Of a stretch of DNA of 64,000 bases, positions 32,022 through 41,316 are shown piece by piece. The stretch lies in the NCBI GenBank assembly GCA_900542085.1, contig UQMK01000009.1:12277-76276 (forward strand), written 5' to 3'. The translations under genes and the position numbers were made by a program. The notes under the pieces are model-generated. The model searched no databases, was not told the origin of the DNA, and was given only the letters and a program-made list of their open reading frames with translations. The stretch's first letter is position 1. Each line of letters opens with the position of its first letter. Source of the DNA: an uncultured Collinsella sp. (GTDB taxonomy: Bacteria; Actinomycetota; Coriobacteriia; Coriobacteriales; Coriobacteriaceae).

Positions 32022-32279
32022 TTACGCGTTCGCGAGCGGGCGTACGCTGACCCTGTGCTTGATACCCTTGTGGAACTCAACGGTACCGTCGACCAGCGCG
32101 AACAGCGTGTCGTCCTTGCCACGGCCAACGTTCTCACCCGGGTGGATGTGCGTGCCGTGCTGACGGACGAGAATCGTGCCCGTGGTTACCGTCTGGCCGG
32201 CATAGCGCTTCGTGCCAAGGCGCTGACCGCGGGAGTCACGGCCATTACGGGAGGAACCGAGTCCTTTTTTGTGTGCCAT
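32022..32279 (-). CDS. rpmA: 50S ribosomal protein L27
   Basis: L27 reaches toward the peptidyl transferase centre. The 85-residue protein begins MAHKKGLGSSRNGRDSRGQR and contains the GTILVRQHGTHIHPGENVG signature and FHKGIKHRVSV near the end. It lacks the cleavable N-terminal extension seen in Firmicutes L27. It follows rplU by 33 bases with the conserved rplU-rpmA-obg order. Confidence 0.98.
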   Translation of the reverse strand: MAHKKGLGSSRNGRDSRGQRLGTKRYAGQTVTTGTILVRQHGTHIHPGENVGRGKDDTLFALVDGTVEFHKGIKHRVSVRPLANA

Positions 32280-32312
32280 TGTGTATACCTACTCTTTCGT
32301 TACGAGTGTAAT

Positions 32313-32687
32313 CTACTCGGCGACGGGAGCCTCGGCAACAGCCTCAGCCTCTGCCTTGACAGCCTTCTTGGCGCGGGAGGTAGCCTGAACCTTCACGATC
32401 TTCAGCTTGGTGAGCTGCTGACGGTGACCCTTCAGACGACGATAGCGCTTGCGCTTGTGGAACTTGAAGACCAGCTGCTTCTCGCCCTTGAACTGCTCAA
32501 CGATCTGAGCGGTAACCTTGGCCTTGGCCAGCTTGTCGGGATCGGTGACGATCTTCTTACCATCATTGAGGAAGATAACCGGCAGGGTGATCTTGTCGCC
32601 CTCATTGCCCTCGATCTTCTCGACGGTGATGACATCGTCGGTGGCGACCTTGTACTGCTTGCCGCCCGTGTTAACGATTGCGTACAT
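32313..32687 (-). CDS. rplU: 50S ribosomal protein L21
   Basis: L21 binds 23S rRNA near L20. The 124-residue protein begins MYAIVNTGGKQYKV and has the VFKFHKRKRYRRLKGHRQ signature before TKLKIVKV. An Ala/Glu-rich tail of about 20 residues extends past the usual end. The ATG at 32687 has GAAGGG upstream. A strong promoter lies 40-70 bases before it. Confidence 0.97.
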   Translation of the reverse strand: MYAIVNTGGKQYKVATDDVITVEKIEGNEGDKITLPVIFLNDGKKIVTDPDKLAKAKVTAQIVEQFKGEKQLVFKFHKRKRYRRLKGHRQQLTKLKIVKVQATSRAKKAVKAEAEAVAEAPVAE

Positions 32688-32729
32688 GTTTACTTGCCCT
32701 TCATGCATCAGTTAGTGCAACAGCCGAAT

Positions 32730-32758
32730 ATAGTAGCAGGCGATAATACCCCCGTCAA
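32730..32758 (-). promoter_or_regulatory. rplU promoter
   Basis: On the minus strand TTGACG (32753-32758) and TACTAT (32730-32735) are 17 bases apart. The -35 hexamer overlaps the stop codon of the upstream DUF2344 gene. Confidence 0.78.
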
Positions 32759-33567
32759 CGAGTATGTGGAGCAAATCCACAAGTTCGCACAGGTATGGGG
32801 CTGACGAGTCGGCCCTCGTCGTCCTCGCATGCTTGATTCTGACGCTCGACATCGTAGGAGCAGATGGTCACGAGGTCTTGCATACCGGTGGAAACAATAG
32901 GGGCATCGACGCCCGGGGTCAAGCCCTGCAACAAAACATCAGCGGCAGAAAGCAAAATTTCCGGACGCATGGAGCCCTCATTATCGGCATGGGTGTCGAG
33001 CATGAGCACCAGATGGTCCGGGCGCTCCCCTGCCGTGAGCTCATAGCCCACCAGTGTGTGGTCAAGGTCTAGGCGCTTGCTCTTCTTACCGCGTGCGTAG
33101 TCGATGCCATGGCCTGCACGCAGCGTATCGATAGCGCGACGCACCTCGTCGGCGTCCACCGGTGCCTTAGGGTCAAGATGCAGATCGATACGATACGACA
33201 GACGCGTGAGTTGCGCCGTCAGCGCCGGCGTGCGCACGTCGATGTATGCCGCCTCGATGGGGGCCAGATCGGCCGGAGATGCCGCCGCCAAACGTTCAAA
33301 CGCCTCATCGAGCGCAACGAACTCAGTCATAAACAGGTCATACCACTCGCAAGTCGACGACGTTCCCACCGGCAGCGCCGACGAAAAGCCCACACGCATA
33401 TGCGGAGAGAAGCCCTGCGTCACGGCATAGGGCAGCCCCGCGCGACGCACGATGCGCTCAATAGTATGAATCACTTCGAGATGGCCCAGGTACTTAAGGC
33501 GGTCGCGCTTGCCATAGCGAACGCGAAGCCTAAAGAGCGTGGGGTTGTCGGTCAGGCGCTCACTCAT
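32755..33567 (-). CDS. TIGR03936 family radical SAM-associated protein (DUF2344)
   Basis: The 270-residue protein belongs to the DUF2344 family, found next to or fused with a large radical SAM protein and of unproven function. Typical features are RLRVRYGKRDRLKYLGHLEV near the start and the VTQGFSPHMRVGFSSALPVG motif. A Cys pair and acidic residues lie near the end. Its ATG overlaps the stop of the radical SAM gene by four bases (ATGA), so the two are translated together. The pair sits just ahead of rplU-rpmA, a conserved position. A role in tRNA or rRNA modification is often proposed from this context but is only an inference. Confidence 0.9.
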   Translation of the reverse strand: MSERLTDNPTLFRLRVRYGKRDRLKYLGHLEVIHTIERIVRRAGLPYAVTQGFSPHMRVGFSSALPVGTSSTCEWYDLFMTEFVALDEAFERLAAASPADLAPIEAAYIDVRTPALTAQLTRLSYRIDLHLDPKAPVDADEVRRAIDTLRAGHGIDYARGKKSKRLDLDHTLVGYELTAGERPDHLVLMLDTHADNEGSMRPEILLSAADVLLQGLTPGVDAPIVSTGMQDLVTICSYDVERQNQACEDDEGRLVSPIPVRTCGFAPHTR

Positions 33568-35441
33568 GCGCGATCACCCACCAATACGTTCTTGGCATGA
33601 AGCGTGGGGCAGATTCCGCAGCCGGTGCACGAGGTACGGGTACAGTCGGGCGTCGTGACGCCCTCCAACGAGCGGCGGTATTCGCGCTCGAGGAAGCCGC
33701 GCGAGCAGCCGGGGCTCACGTGCTCCCAGGGCAGGCGCCAGTCCAGTTCGTAGGGCAGGTGCACGAGCTCGTTGAGATCGATGCCGTTTTTGGCCGCAGC
33801 CGACTTCCAGTTGTCGAGCGAAAAATGCTCCACCCAGGCGTCAAAACGCGAACCGGCACGCCAGGCATCGATGATGACAGGCGTCATGTCACGGCCGGCG
33901 CGAGACAGCGCGGCCTCGACGAGCGAGGTTTCGGCATCGTGGTAGTGCACGCGGACCGCACGGTTGCGAACGCTCGTGATGAGGAGCTTCTGACGGCGCT
34001 TGACGTCGTCGTAATCGAGCTGCGGGCACCATTGGAAGGGCGTGGCGGCCTTGGGAATAAACACCGACACCGAGATGGACACCGAGACGGAGCCGCGGCG
34101 CGCCTTGGGAACCACGGAGCGGCCGAGCTCGAGCACGTGGTCGGCCAGGTTGGCGATGGCCACGATATCCTCGTCGCGCTCACCGGGAAGGCCCATCATA
34201 AAGTAGAGCTTCATGCGGTTCCAGCCGGCCTCAAAGGCCGCCTTGGCCGCACGGTCCAAGTCCTCCTCGGTCACGTTCTTGTTGATGATGTCGCGCATGC
34301 GCTGGCTGCCGGCCTCGGGGGCAAACGTCAGGCCGCCCTTCTTTTCGCCGGCGACCGACTCGGCCATATCCACGCCAAACGAATCCAGGCGCTGTGAGGG
34401 AATGGATACGCGAATACCCGTATCCTCCAGGCGGCGGTTGAGCCTGCCGAGCACATCGCGGATGCAGGAGTGGTCGGTGGTCGAGAGCGAGGTGAGCGAC
34501 ACCTCGTCGTAGCCGGTCTTCTGCAGGCCCTGGATCACCGAGGACACAATCTGGTCGGCCGAGCGCTCGCGCACCGGACGATAGGTCATACCGGCCTGGC
34601 AAAAACGGCAGCCGCGGGCACAACCGCGCAGAATCTCAATCGACAGGCGGTCGTGAACGAGCTGCGCGTAGGGCACGCACGACTGCGACAGCGGATTGGT
34701 AGCTCCAAAGTCCTCAACGACGCGCTTGTAGACCACCGGCGGGACGTCTTTGCCCTCACGCGGCACGGTATACCCGTGCGGAGAGCAAGGCTCGTCATGG
34801 CGCACCTCATACAGAGACGGCACATAGGTACCGGCGACCGTCGCGAGCTGCTCGACAATCTGAGCGCGCGAAACGCCCTCGTCGCGCAAGCGGCGATGCA
34901 GCTGGCAAACCTCGAGCAGTGACTCCTCGCCCTCGCCAATGAGGATGGCATCGAAGAAGGCCGCATACGGCTCGGGGTTATAGACCGAGGGGCCACCGGC
35001 AACGATGATGGGATCGTCCTCGGTACGGTCGGCGGCGAGCAGCGGAATGCCGGCGAGGTCGAGCGCCTCGAGGAAGTTGGTGACGGCCATCTCGTGCGGC
35101 ACATGCATGCCGACGATATCGAACGAGGCCACAGGCGCCGCGCCCTCGAGCGACAGCAGCGGAATCCCCGCCTCGCGCATGGCATCGCCCATATCGGGCC
35201 ACGGCACATAGCCGCGCTCGCAGGAAATGCCCTCGGCCTGGTTAAGGATGTTGTAGAGAATGGCAATACCCTGGTTGGGCAGACCGACCTCATACACGTC
35301 CGGATAGATCATGCAGCAGCGGTAGTCGGCATCGGCCTTTGAGAGCGTACCCCACTCGTGGTCGATATAGCGACTCGGCTTTTCGACCTTGGCGAGCAAC
35401 GGCTCGATCAGATGAAAACAGTCTTGGTATGGAACGCGCAA
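33564..35441 (-). CDS. TIGR03960 family B12-binding radical SAM protein
   Basis: The 625-residue protein has an N-terminal B12-binding-like Rossmann region (about 40-170, including PDVYEVGLPNQGIAILYN) and a radical SAM domain with the iron-sulfur motif CARGCRFC (Cys274, Cys278, Cys281). A C-terminal segment carries another cysteine cluster (CTRTSCTGCGICP) that could bind a second iron-sulfur cluster. The substrate is not known. The start is TTG at 35441 with GGGG about six bases upstream. It overlaps the DUF2344 partner by four bases and follows a DUF697-like gene by nine bases. Confidence 0.92.
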   Translation of the reverse strand: MRVPYQDCFHLIEPLLAKVEKPSRYIDHEWGTLSKADADYRCCMIYPDVYEVGLPNQGIAILYNILNQAEGISCERGYVPWPDMGDAMREAGIPLLSLEGAAPVASFDIVGMHVPHEMAVTNFLEALDLAGIPLLAADRTEDDPIIVAGGPSVYNPEPYAAFFDAILIGEGEESLLEVCQLHRRLRDEGVSRAQIVEQLATVAGTYVPSLYEVRHDEPCSPHGYTVPREGKDVPPVVYKRVVEDFGATNPLSQSCVPYAQLVHDRLSIEILRGCARGCRFCQAGMTYRPVRERSADQIVSSVIQGLQKTGYDEVSLTSLSTTDHSCIRDVLGRLNRRLEDTGIRVSIPSQRLDSFGVDMAESVAGEKKGGLTFAPEAGSQRMRDIINKNVTEEDLDRAAKAAFEAGWNRMKLYFMMGLPGERDEDIVAIANLADHVLELGRSVVPKARRGSVSVSISVSVFIPKAATPFQWCPQLDYDDVKRRQKLLITSVRNRAVRVHYHDAETSLVEAALSRAGRDMTPVIIDAWRAGSRFDAWVEHFSLDNWKSAAAKNGIDLNELVHLPYELDWRLPWEHVSPGCSRGFLEREYRRSLEGVTTPDCTRTSCTGCGICPTLHAKNVLVGDRA

Positions 35442-35450
35442 AAGAAACCC

Positions 35451-36380
35451 CTAAGCAGCGAGATCGGATGCATCCTCGAAAGGACTCATAGGACGGGTGG
35501 CACCGGCGACCGTGGTCACCAGGTCGCGAACGCGCGAGAACGTGGCGCTGACAACCTCATTGGCACGGCTGTAGTCCACATCGCGCTCGTAGAGCGACAC
35601 GAGCGCGCGACCCATGCCATAGGTACCCGCGGCGGCGGTAAGCGCCTTTACGACAAAGCCAATGTGCGGCGTCTGCTTCACCAATGCGCGGGTGACGGCA
35701 CGAATCACCAGACCGCCGGCAAGCACGCCCGCGACCTCGTAGCCGCGCTCGGGCTTAATGCCGCGCCCAAAGATAGCCGCCAGCTCAAAGAGCATGCCCA
35801 CCTGCGCCAGAGCCATCACGGGATAGTCGGCACCCGGCAAAAACACCAGGGCGCCCGTCGCCATGTTGGTGAGCGCGCACGAGGTAATGATGCGATTTGC
35901 CGCCGCGATGCGCATAAAGGCAAAGTTGGCGGCAAAAGCCGTCTCCTTGTCCGTACGATCGAGAATCCAGCGGGCAAGTGTCTCGAGCAGATAGGTCTTA
36001 TCGGTCGCTGCCACCACGCCGAGCATGGGCGTAGATTCCTCAACGAACGGCACCTCGACGGCGGACTCGGCAAGCACGCACACGGGGGCGCCGGCAATCA
36101 CGAGTTCCTGCACGGCGCTCTCCAGACGGTCGGATCCGCACGAAAGCACCAGCACCACATCGGTATCGGTCTTGGGGACGATACGGTCCTCACCCAGGCG
36201 CTCAACGCGCACAATGCCCGACGTCGTCTGCGGCACGAAGGCATCGCGCACCGTCTCGACCAAAAAACACGAGGCAGACGAATCGAGGTAGACGGACACG
36301 CGAACCGGCGTGTCGGAATCCTTCTTGGTGGTCGCGCCCATCTTAAAGACGCGGGTCAGCTTGTCCACGGGAATCTTCAT
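35451..36380 (-). CDS. DUF697/YcjF-like membrane-associated protein
   Basis: I do not recognise a named homologue. The 309-residue protein has an N-terminal soluble domain (residues about 25-130, with the alternating strand pattern of a nucleotide-binding or receiver-like fold but no intact P-loop). A C-terminal part (about 145-265) resembles the DUF697 region of YcjF-type proteins: NRIITSCALTNMATGALVFL, ALAQVGMLFELAAIFG, and VKALTAAAGTYGMGRALVSLYE (about 242-263). Hydrophobic helices suggest membrane association. It lies between rodA and the radical SAM gene with short gaps, so it is transcribed with the cell-elongation genes. Its role is unknown. Confidence 0.72.
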   Translation of the reverse strand: MKIPVDKLTRVFKMGATTKKDSDTPVRVSVYLDSSASCFLVETVRDAFVPQTTSGIVRVERLGEDRIVPKTDTDVVLVLSCGSDRLESAVQELVIAGAPVCVLAESAVEVPFVEESTPMLGVVAATDKTYLLETLARWILDRTDKETAFAANFAFMRIAAANRIITSCALTNMATGALVFLPGADYPVMALAQVGMLFELAAIFGRGIKPERGYEVAGVLAGGLVIRAVTRALVKQTPHIGFVVKALTAAAGTYGMGRALVSLYERDVDYSRANEVVSATFSRVRDLVTTVAGATRPMSPFEDASDLAA

Positions 36381-36398
36381 AGCAAACCCCTCCAGCGG

Positions 36399-37625
36399 TT
36401 ACGCGGCGCCCGAACGATGCCGCCATATGGATTGTACGATACCCACCGTCAGCAACTGGATCATCATCGAGGACGAACCGAAGCTAATGAACGGCAGCGG
36501 AATACCGGTAATCGGCATCATGCCGATGCACATGCCGATGTTCTCGAAGGTCTGGAATGCCCACATGCCGACGATGCCCACGCATGACAAGCGTAGGAAC
36601 AGAGACTCACACTTAAAGGCGACGCGAATCGTCGAGAACATGAGCAGCACGTACAGGCACAGCAGCAAAAAGGAGCCGCAGAAGCCAAAGGTCTCGGACA
36701 AAAAGGCAAAGACGAAGTCGGTGTGGAACTCGGGCAGAAAGCCACCGGCAGACTGCGTCGCATGGCCCAGACCTTTACCGAAAAAGCCACCCGATCCAAC
36801 CGCGATGAGCGATTGCTGCAAGTTGTAGGCATCGTCCGAATCGGCATTATCGGGGTCGATAAAGACGGTCAGTCGGTTCATCTGGTACTGCTTGATCAAA
36901 ACGTCATGGCCCAAAAGAGAATCGAGCACCGAATCGAGCGCCAGGATGAGCGCCACCAAACCCACGAGCAGAGCCAAGGTCGACAGCACCCATTCGCGGC
37001 GCGCACCGCTCATGCAGATCACAACGGCACCCGACACCAACACGACCAGGCCCGAACCCAGGTCGCCCATGGCGACGACGGCCAAAAACGGAACGGAGAG
37101 CATGCCGCAGAGCTTAATGTAGTCGCGGGCGGTATCGATGCGGCCGTTGTACTGCGAACCAAGCGTGGCGATAAAGAAGATCGTGATGAGCTTGGCGAGC
37201 TCGACCGGCTGGAAGGTAAGACCGATACCGGGAATCTTGATCCAGCCCGTCATGCCCAGACCGCCCGTATAGGACAGCCCCGGAATCTTGGGCGAGAAAA
37301 TCACAATGAGGTCGATGACGAGCAGCGCCGTCGAGAAGTTAGAGATGCCGCGCAGATCGGTACGCCAGACGAGCACCGCAAGCACCGCACCGATGCCGAT
37401 GCCCAACAGGTGGCGCGAAAATGAGGCGTCGGCCTTAAACTGCGATGCCGACCAAATGATGATGGCACCATAGGCAACGAGTGCCAAGGTTGCCAGCAGC
37501 ACGCCGATGTGCACCTTCTGGCGAAACGTGCCGCGCGAGGCCGAAAGCTGCTTGTTGACACGGTCCAGGCTGCTGCGGGAACCGGTTTTAGTTGAGCGGA
37601 ACAGGTCCGCCGGCGAAAAATCCAT
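36399..37625 (-). CDS. rodA: rod shape-determining protein RodA (SEDS glycosyltransferase)
   Basis: RodA polymerises peptidoglycan glycan strands in the elongasome. The 408-residue protein has a ~40-residue cytoplasmic N-terminus and about ten membrane helices. SEDS motifs include TFQPVELAKL, the extracellular loop with YQMNRLTVFIDPDNADSDDAYNLQQS (roughly 250-275), the GSGGFFGKGLGHATQSAGGFLPEFHTDFVFA region and the final GIPLPFISFGSSS. The ATG has GGAGG upstream. It follows mrdA by nine bases, the classic PBP2-RodA pair. Confidence 0.96.
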   Translation of the reverse strand: MDFSPADLFRSTKTGSRSSLDRVNKQLSASRGTFRQKVHIGVLLATLALVAYGAIIIWSASQFKADASFSRHLLGIGIGAVLAVLVWRTDLRGISNFSTALLVIDLIVIFSPKIPGLSYTGGLGMTGWIKIPGIGLTFQPVELAKLITIFFIATLGSQYNGRIDTARDYIKLCGMLSVPFLAVVAMGDLGSGLVVLVSGAVVICMSGARREWVLSTLALLVGLVALILALDSVLDSLLGHDVLIKQYQMNRLTVFIDPDNADSDDAYNLQQSLIAVGSGGFFGKGLGHATQSAGGFLPEFHTDFVFAFLSETFGFCGSFLLLCLYVLLMFSTIRVAFKCESLFLRLSCVGIVGMWAFQTFENIGMCIGMMPITGIPLPFISFGSSSMMIQLLTVGIVQSIWRHRSGAA

Positions 37626-37634
37626 CGCAACCTC

Positions 37635-39704
37635 CTATCGAACCGAAGAATCGCCCGTGGCAGAAGATGTGTCGGGCTCGTCATAAATGGCACCGAGGAC
37701 ATCGCGCACGACGTGCAGCGCGGTATCGGAGCCACCACCGCCCTGTTCCAAGACAGTGACAATCACGTACTTGGGCTCATCGGCCGGCGCGTAGGCGCAA
37801 AACCACGCGTAATCGTCCTCGCCGCTCTTCTCGCCCGTGCCGGACTTGCCGTAGACCGTGGGGGTCAAGGAGTTAAAGTGTGCGGCGGTCGAAGTCGACG
37901 CCGAGTAAATCACATCGTGCATGCCGTTGCGGACCAGCGCAAGATCAGCATCGTTGTTAATTTGAGCCTCAAGGCGCTTCTTTTTGCCCTTGCCGTTGTA
38001 CTTGTAGGCATCGCCGTCGCCATCACGCGAGACAGCAGACAAGAACACATGCGGCACATACTGTTTGCCGCCGTTGGCAAGGCCCATGTAGGCACACGCC
38101 ATCTGCAGCGGCGTCACCAAAATGTCGCCCTGGCCGATAGCGATGTTAGTCATATCGCCGGCATTCCACTTGCGGTCCTCGGCCGAGGCGTCGGTAAAGT
38201 ACGACTCTTTCCACTTGGCGTCGGGAATGCGACCCGTGCCCTCGCTTGGCAGATCGATGCCGCAGGTCTTGCCCAGACCCCAACGACGAAAGACCTCTTG
38301 CAGGCCCTCGGGATGCTGGTCGTTGTAGAAAAACGCCTTGCCCATATCGTAAAACACGGGGTCGCACGAGTTGGCGATACCGGACTGCAGCGTCATAGTG
38401 CCGTGACCGGAATGCAGCCAGCAGTACTTACCCCATGACTTGCCCAGGCCCGTCCAATAGCCCGTGCAGTTCGTGGTCTGGCCTGAGGTATAGGTTCCAA
38501 ACTCAAGACCGGCCAGAGCCGAGAGCGGCTTGATGGTCGAAGCCGACATATACTGGCCGCTAATGGCGCGGTTGAGCAGCGGATGCGAACCCTTGTCGTC
38601 GTTGAGCTCGGTCCACACGTCGTTGGAAACGCCGCCGATGAACACCGACGGATCAAACTTGGGCTCGCTCGCCATACCCAGAATCTCACCATTGTTGGGA
38701 TCGAGGCACACCACGGCGCCGTTGCCGGCATCGCTATGGCCCGTGGTCTTGGCAAGCTCAATGGCATTCGCCAGAGCCGTCTCGCAGGCCTGTTGAATCT
38801 TAAGATCCAGCGTAAGCTTAATGTCAGAACCGGCCTTGGCGGGAACGGCGCCGGCTTGACCGGTCACGTTACCCGAGGCGTCAACTTTCACGGTCTGCTC
38901 ACCACGAATGCCCTGCAGCAGATTTTCGTAGTAAATCTCTACGCCCGCCTGGCCCACAATATCGCCCGATTGATACGAGATCTGGCCAGCCGCGCTATCG
39001 CTGCCGTCCGACGACTTCTTGTTCTGCGCCTCGAGCTGCTCGGAGGTAATGGTGCCGGTATAGCCCAAGATATGGCAGGCGGTCTCGCCATACGGGTATT
39101 GGCGCTCGGTGCGCTCGGCGATCTTCACGCCCGGAAACTCACCGGCGTGCTCCTGAATGTAGGCGACAGTAGAGCGGCGCACGTCAGTCGCGATCGTATG
39201 CAGGCTCTGCGCGCCTTCGGAATTGTCCTGGATGTTGCGCAGCACCGCGATATACGGCATGCCGAGCACGTTGGCAAGATGACGCACCAGTACCTTGTCG
39301 TCGGCAAGGTCGCGATAGGCGACGACGGCGAGCGAGGGGCGGTTTTGCACCAGCGCGACGCCGTTGCGGTCCAAGATGCGGCCACGCACGGCAGGCGTGG
39401 TAACGGTACGGGTCTGATTGCTCTTGGCCTGCTTGTCGTAGTAGTCCGACGAGACCATCTGCATGCCCCACAGCTTAACGGCAAGCGCGGCAAACATCGC
39501 ACCCACGCCCGCGGTGAGGATGGAAAAGCGGCCCTTGAAGGCCGTAGCGGCCGTATTGCCCTCGCCCTCGGTGGCGCGCGGGGCCGTTCCGTGCTGCGTG
39601 TCGTAGGTAAAGCGGGAGTCGCCGCGTCGCATGATGACCAGCGCGACCACAATGGCCACGACCAGGACGATGCCAGCGACAACAACCGTCAACTGGGAAG
39701 ACAT
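37635..39704 (-). CDS. mrdA: penicillin-binding protein 2 (elongasome transpeptidase)
   Basis: This class B PBP cross-links peptidoglycan with RodA. The 689-residue protein has the dimerisation/pedestal region around RGRILDRNGVALV (108-120), the catalytic SxxK as Ser389-Thr-Ile-Lys392, the second motif as Ser446-Cys-Asp448 (SxD is normal for PBP2), and KSGT at 620-623. Two hydrophobic segments precede the pedestal, at about 5-25 and 60-84, whereas PBP2 normally has one. The first is followed by a basic and polar linker. If both span the membrane, the start would lie outside, so one may be a signal-like or membrane-associated segment. The ATG has GGAGG upstream. Confidence 0.95.
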   Translation of the reverse strand: MSSQLTVVVAGIVLVVAIVVALVIMRRGDSRFTYDTQHGTAPRATEGEGNTAATAFKGRFSILTAGVGAMFAALAVKLWGMQMVSSDYYDKQAKSNQTRTVTTPAVRGRILDRNGVALVQNRPSLAVVAYRDLADDKVLVRHLANVLGMPYIAVLRNIQDNSEGAQSLHTIATDVRRSTVAYIQEHAGEFPGVKIAERTERQYPYGETACHILGYTGTITSEQLEAQNKKSSDGSDSAAGQISYQSGDIVGQAGVEIYYENLLQGIRGEQTVKVDASGNVTGQAGAVPAKAGSDIKLTLDLKIQQACETALANAIELAKTTGHSDAGNGAVVCLDPNNGEILGMASEPKFDPSVFIGGVSNDVWTELNDDKGSHPLLNRAISGQYMSASTIKPLSALAGLEFGTYTSGQTTNCTGYWTGLGKSWGKYCWLHSGHGTMTLQSGIANSCDPVFYDMGKAFFYNDQHPEGLQEVFRRWGLGKTCGIDLPSEGTGRIPDAKWKESYFTDASAEDRKWNAGDMTNIAIGQGDILVTPLQMACAYMGLANGGKQYVPHVFLSAVSRDGDGDAYKYNGKGKKKRLEAQINNDADLALVRNGMHDVIYSASTSTAAHFNSLTPTVYGKSGTGEKSGEDDYAWFCAYAPADEPKYVIVTVLEQGGGGSDTALHVVRDVLGAIYDEPDTSSATGDSSVR

Positions 39705-39717
39705 CTACAGACCTCCC

Positions 39718-40284
39718 CTATTTGAGCTTACGGGTCTTGGGCTTAAAGCGCATACCCGTCTGACGCCCACCGCGCGCGGAGAACCCATAGCCAGACTGCG
39801 GCGCGACGCCGGACATCAAAAACGGAACGGCGACCAGACCGGTCAGAATCGAGGACGGCAGGGCGTGTCCAAAGATCGCCACGACAAAACTCGATTCCAG
39901 TCCCATAAACAGCAAGATAATGCTGTAGATCACGTTAATGGCAAGCGCAAAGGCGCCCACCGTGATGCCGCGAGCGCTCGGGGTGCCGCCCGTCTGACCG
40001 GCGGCACTGTGTGTCAGGGCAAAGCTGCCCACTGTCAGCAACAGCGACATCACGCCCACCGGCACGGCTGCCGACAGGTCGTAGAACAGGCCACTGCAAA
40101 AACCGCAGATGACGGCCCGCGTGGGATCGCCCGAAAACACACTCAGGCACACCAGGATAATCATAAAGTTGACGCGACCGCCCGCGATGGAGATCTGCGG
40201 CGCCAAGCCCGCCTGCAGCAGGACGCAGACAATGGCGGCAATCGCAAAAGTGCGGGAGCCAGTCCCCTGTTCGTGTAGATCCAT
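39718..40284 (-). CDS. mreD: rod shape-determining protein MreD
   Basis: MreD is an integral membrane component of the elongasome. The 188-residue protein has about five membrane helices, with the FSGDPTRAVICGFCSGLFYDL segment (about 50-70) matching the conserved MreD core, and a basic C-terminal tail. The ATG at 40284 has GGGAGG seven bases upstream; an ATG two codons earlier is too close to that site. It lies between mreC and mrdA as expected. Confidence 0.92.
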   Translation of the reverse strand: MDLHEQGTGSRTFAIAAIVCVLLQAGLAPQISIAGGRVNFMIILVCLSVFSGDPTRAVICGFCSGLFYDLSAAVPVGVMSLLLTVGSFALTHSAAGQTGGTPSARGITVGAFALAINVIYSIILLFMGLESSFVVAIFGHALPSSILTGLVAVPFLMSGVAPQSGYGFSARGGRQTGMRFKPKTRKLK

Positions 40285-40296
40285 GGACATGCCTCC

Positions 40297-41295
40297 CTAT
40301 TCGCTCGAGCCCGAGTCAGTCGTGTCGGACGCATCGGAGTTTTCATCCGAGCTTTCATCTTTGGACTTGGTGGCCGCATCGCGCGAGGTGCCCTGCGGCG
40401 TACTGTTGGCGCTGCCCACATCCTCGTCCGAAGCCGACTGCTCATCGGTCAGCGACGTAATGACCAGCACTTCCTCGTTGTTTTCGGCCGTTGTCTGAGC
40501 GCGCACGACGATGGTGTAGTACACATCGTTGGCAGACTTCTCCACCGACGAGACCGTACCGAGCGGCAGGCCCTTGGGGAATACGCCGCCGATGCCCGAG
40601 GTCACGATGATATCGCCCACCTTCACGTCGGAGTCGACACTCACGTGCTCCAGGCGCAGAGTACCGTCGGGCTGCCCCTGCAGCATGCCCTGAGCACGCG
40701 TATCCTGCACCATGGCGGACACACCCGAGTTCTCATCACTAATCAGGCGGACGGTGGAGGTCTTGGCCGAAACCTCGATAATCTGACCGATGACACCGGC
40801 AGAACTCGTCACGGGCATGTTGATGGTAAGACCGTCGGCAGAGCCTTTGTCGATGGTAACGGTCGAGGTCCAGGCATCGCCCGACGCGCCGACAATGCGA
40901 GCCGCGGTGGACTTGAGGTTGTAGGTCGACTGAAGACCGACCAGGCTCTCGAGTCGCTCGGCGGTCTTTTGAGCCTCGGAGAGCTCGGCAACCTTTGACG
41001 TCAGGACCTCGTTTTGCTTCTTAAGCTCGTCGAGGGTGTCTTGCGAAGCCGTAAGGTTTGAGAACACGTTTCCGATTGCGTTAAAGGGCGCGGCCACAGC
41101 CGAGCCCACAAAACGCACCGGCGAGGTAATCGTCGTCACGCCAGAACGCACGGCATGAATCGGTCCCGCCTCACCCTCGCGAATGTAAAACGTAAGCAGC
41201 AGCACCGAAATTACGCTGAAAACAATCAACGGGCGCATACCCGTTGATTGTCGCTTGGTATTCAGATTTGAAGAGAAACCCGAAGATCGTGCCAA
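40297..41295 (-). CDS. mreC: rod shape-determining protein MreC
   Basis: MreC is the extracytoplasmic scaffold that activates PBP2-RodA. The 332-residue protein has one membrane helix (about 21-38), a coiled coil (about 82-118), then the two beta-barrel domains including DKGSADGLTINMPV, GVIGQIIEV and VKVGDIIVTSGIGGVFPKGLP. A Ser/Asp/Glu-rich tail of about 45 residues follows. The start is TTG with AAAGGTGG seven bases upstream. It follows mreB by 21 bases. Confidence 0.95.
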   Translation of the reverse strand: MARSSGFSSNLNTKRQSTGMRPLIVFSVISVLLLTFYIREGEAGPIHAVRSGVTTITSPVRFVGSAVAAPFNAIGNVFSNLTASQDTLDELKKQNEVLTSKVAELSEAQKTAERLESLVGLQSTYNLKSTAARIVGASGDAWTSTVTIDKGSADGLTINMPVTSSAGVIGQIIEVSAKTSTVRLISDENSGVSAMVQDTRAQGMLQGQPDGTLRLEHVSVDSDVKVGDIIVTSGIGGVFPKGLPLGTVSSVEKSANDVYYTIVVRAQTTAENNEEVLVITSLTDEQSASDEDVGSANSTPQGTSRDAATKSKDESSDENSDASDTTDSGSSE

Positions 41296-41316
41296 ATGGA
41301 ATCCACCTTTTGGAAA

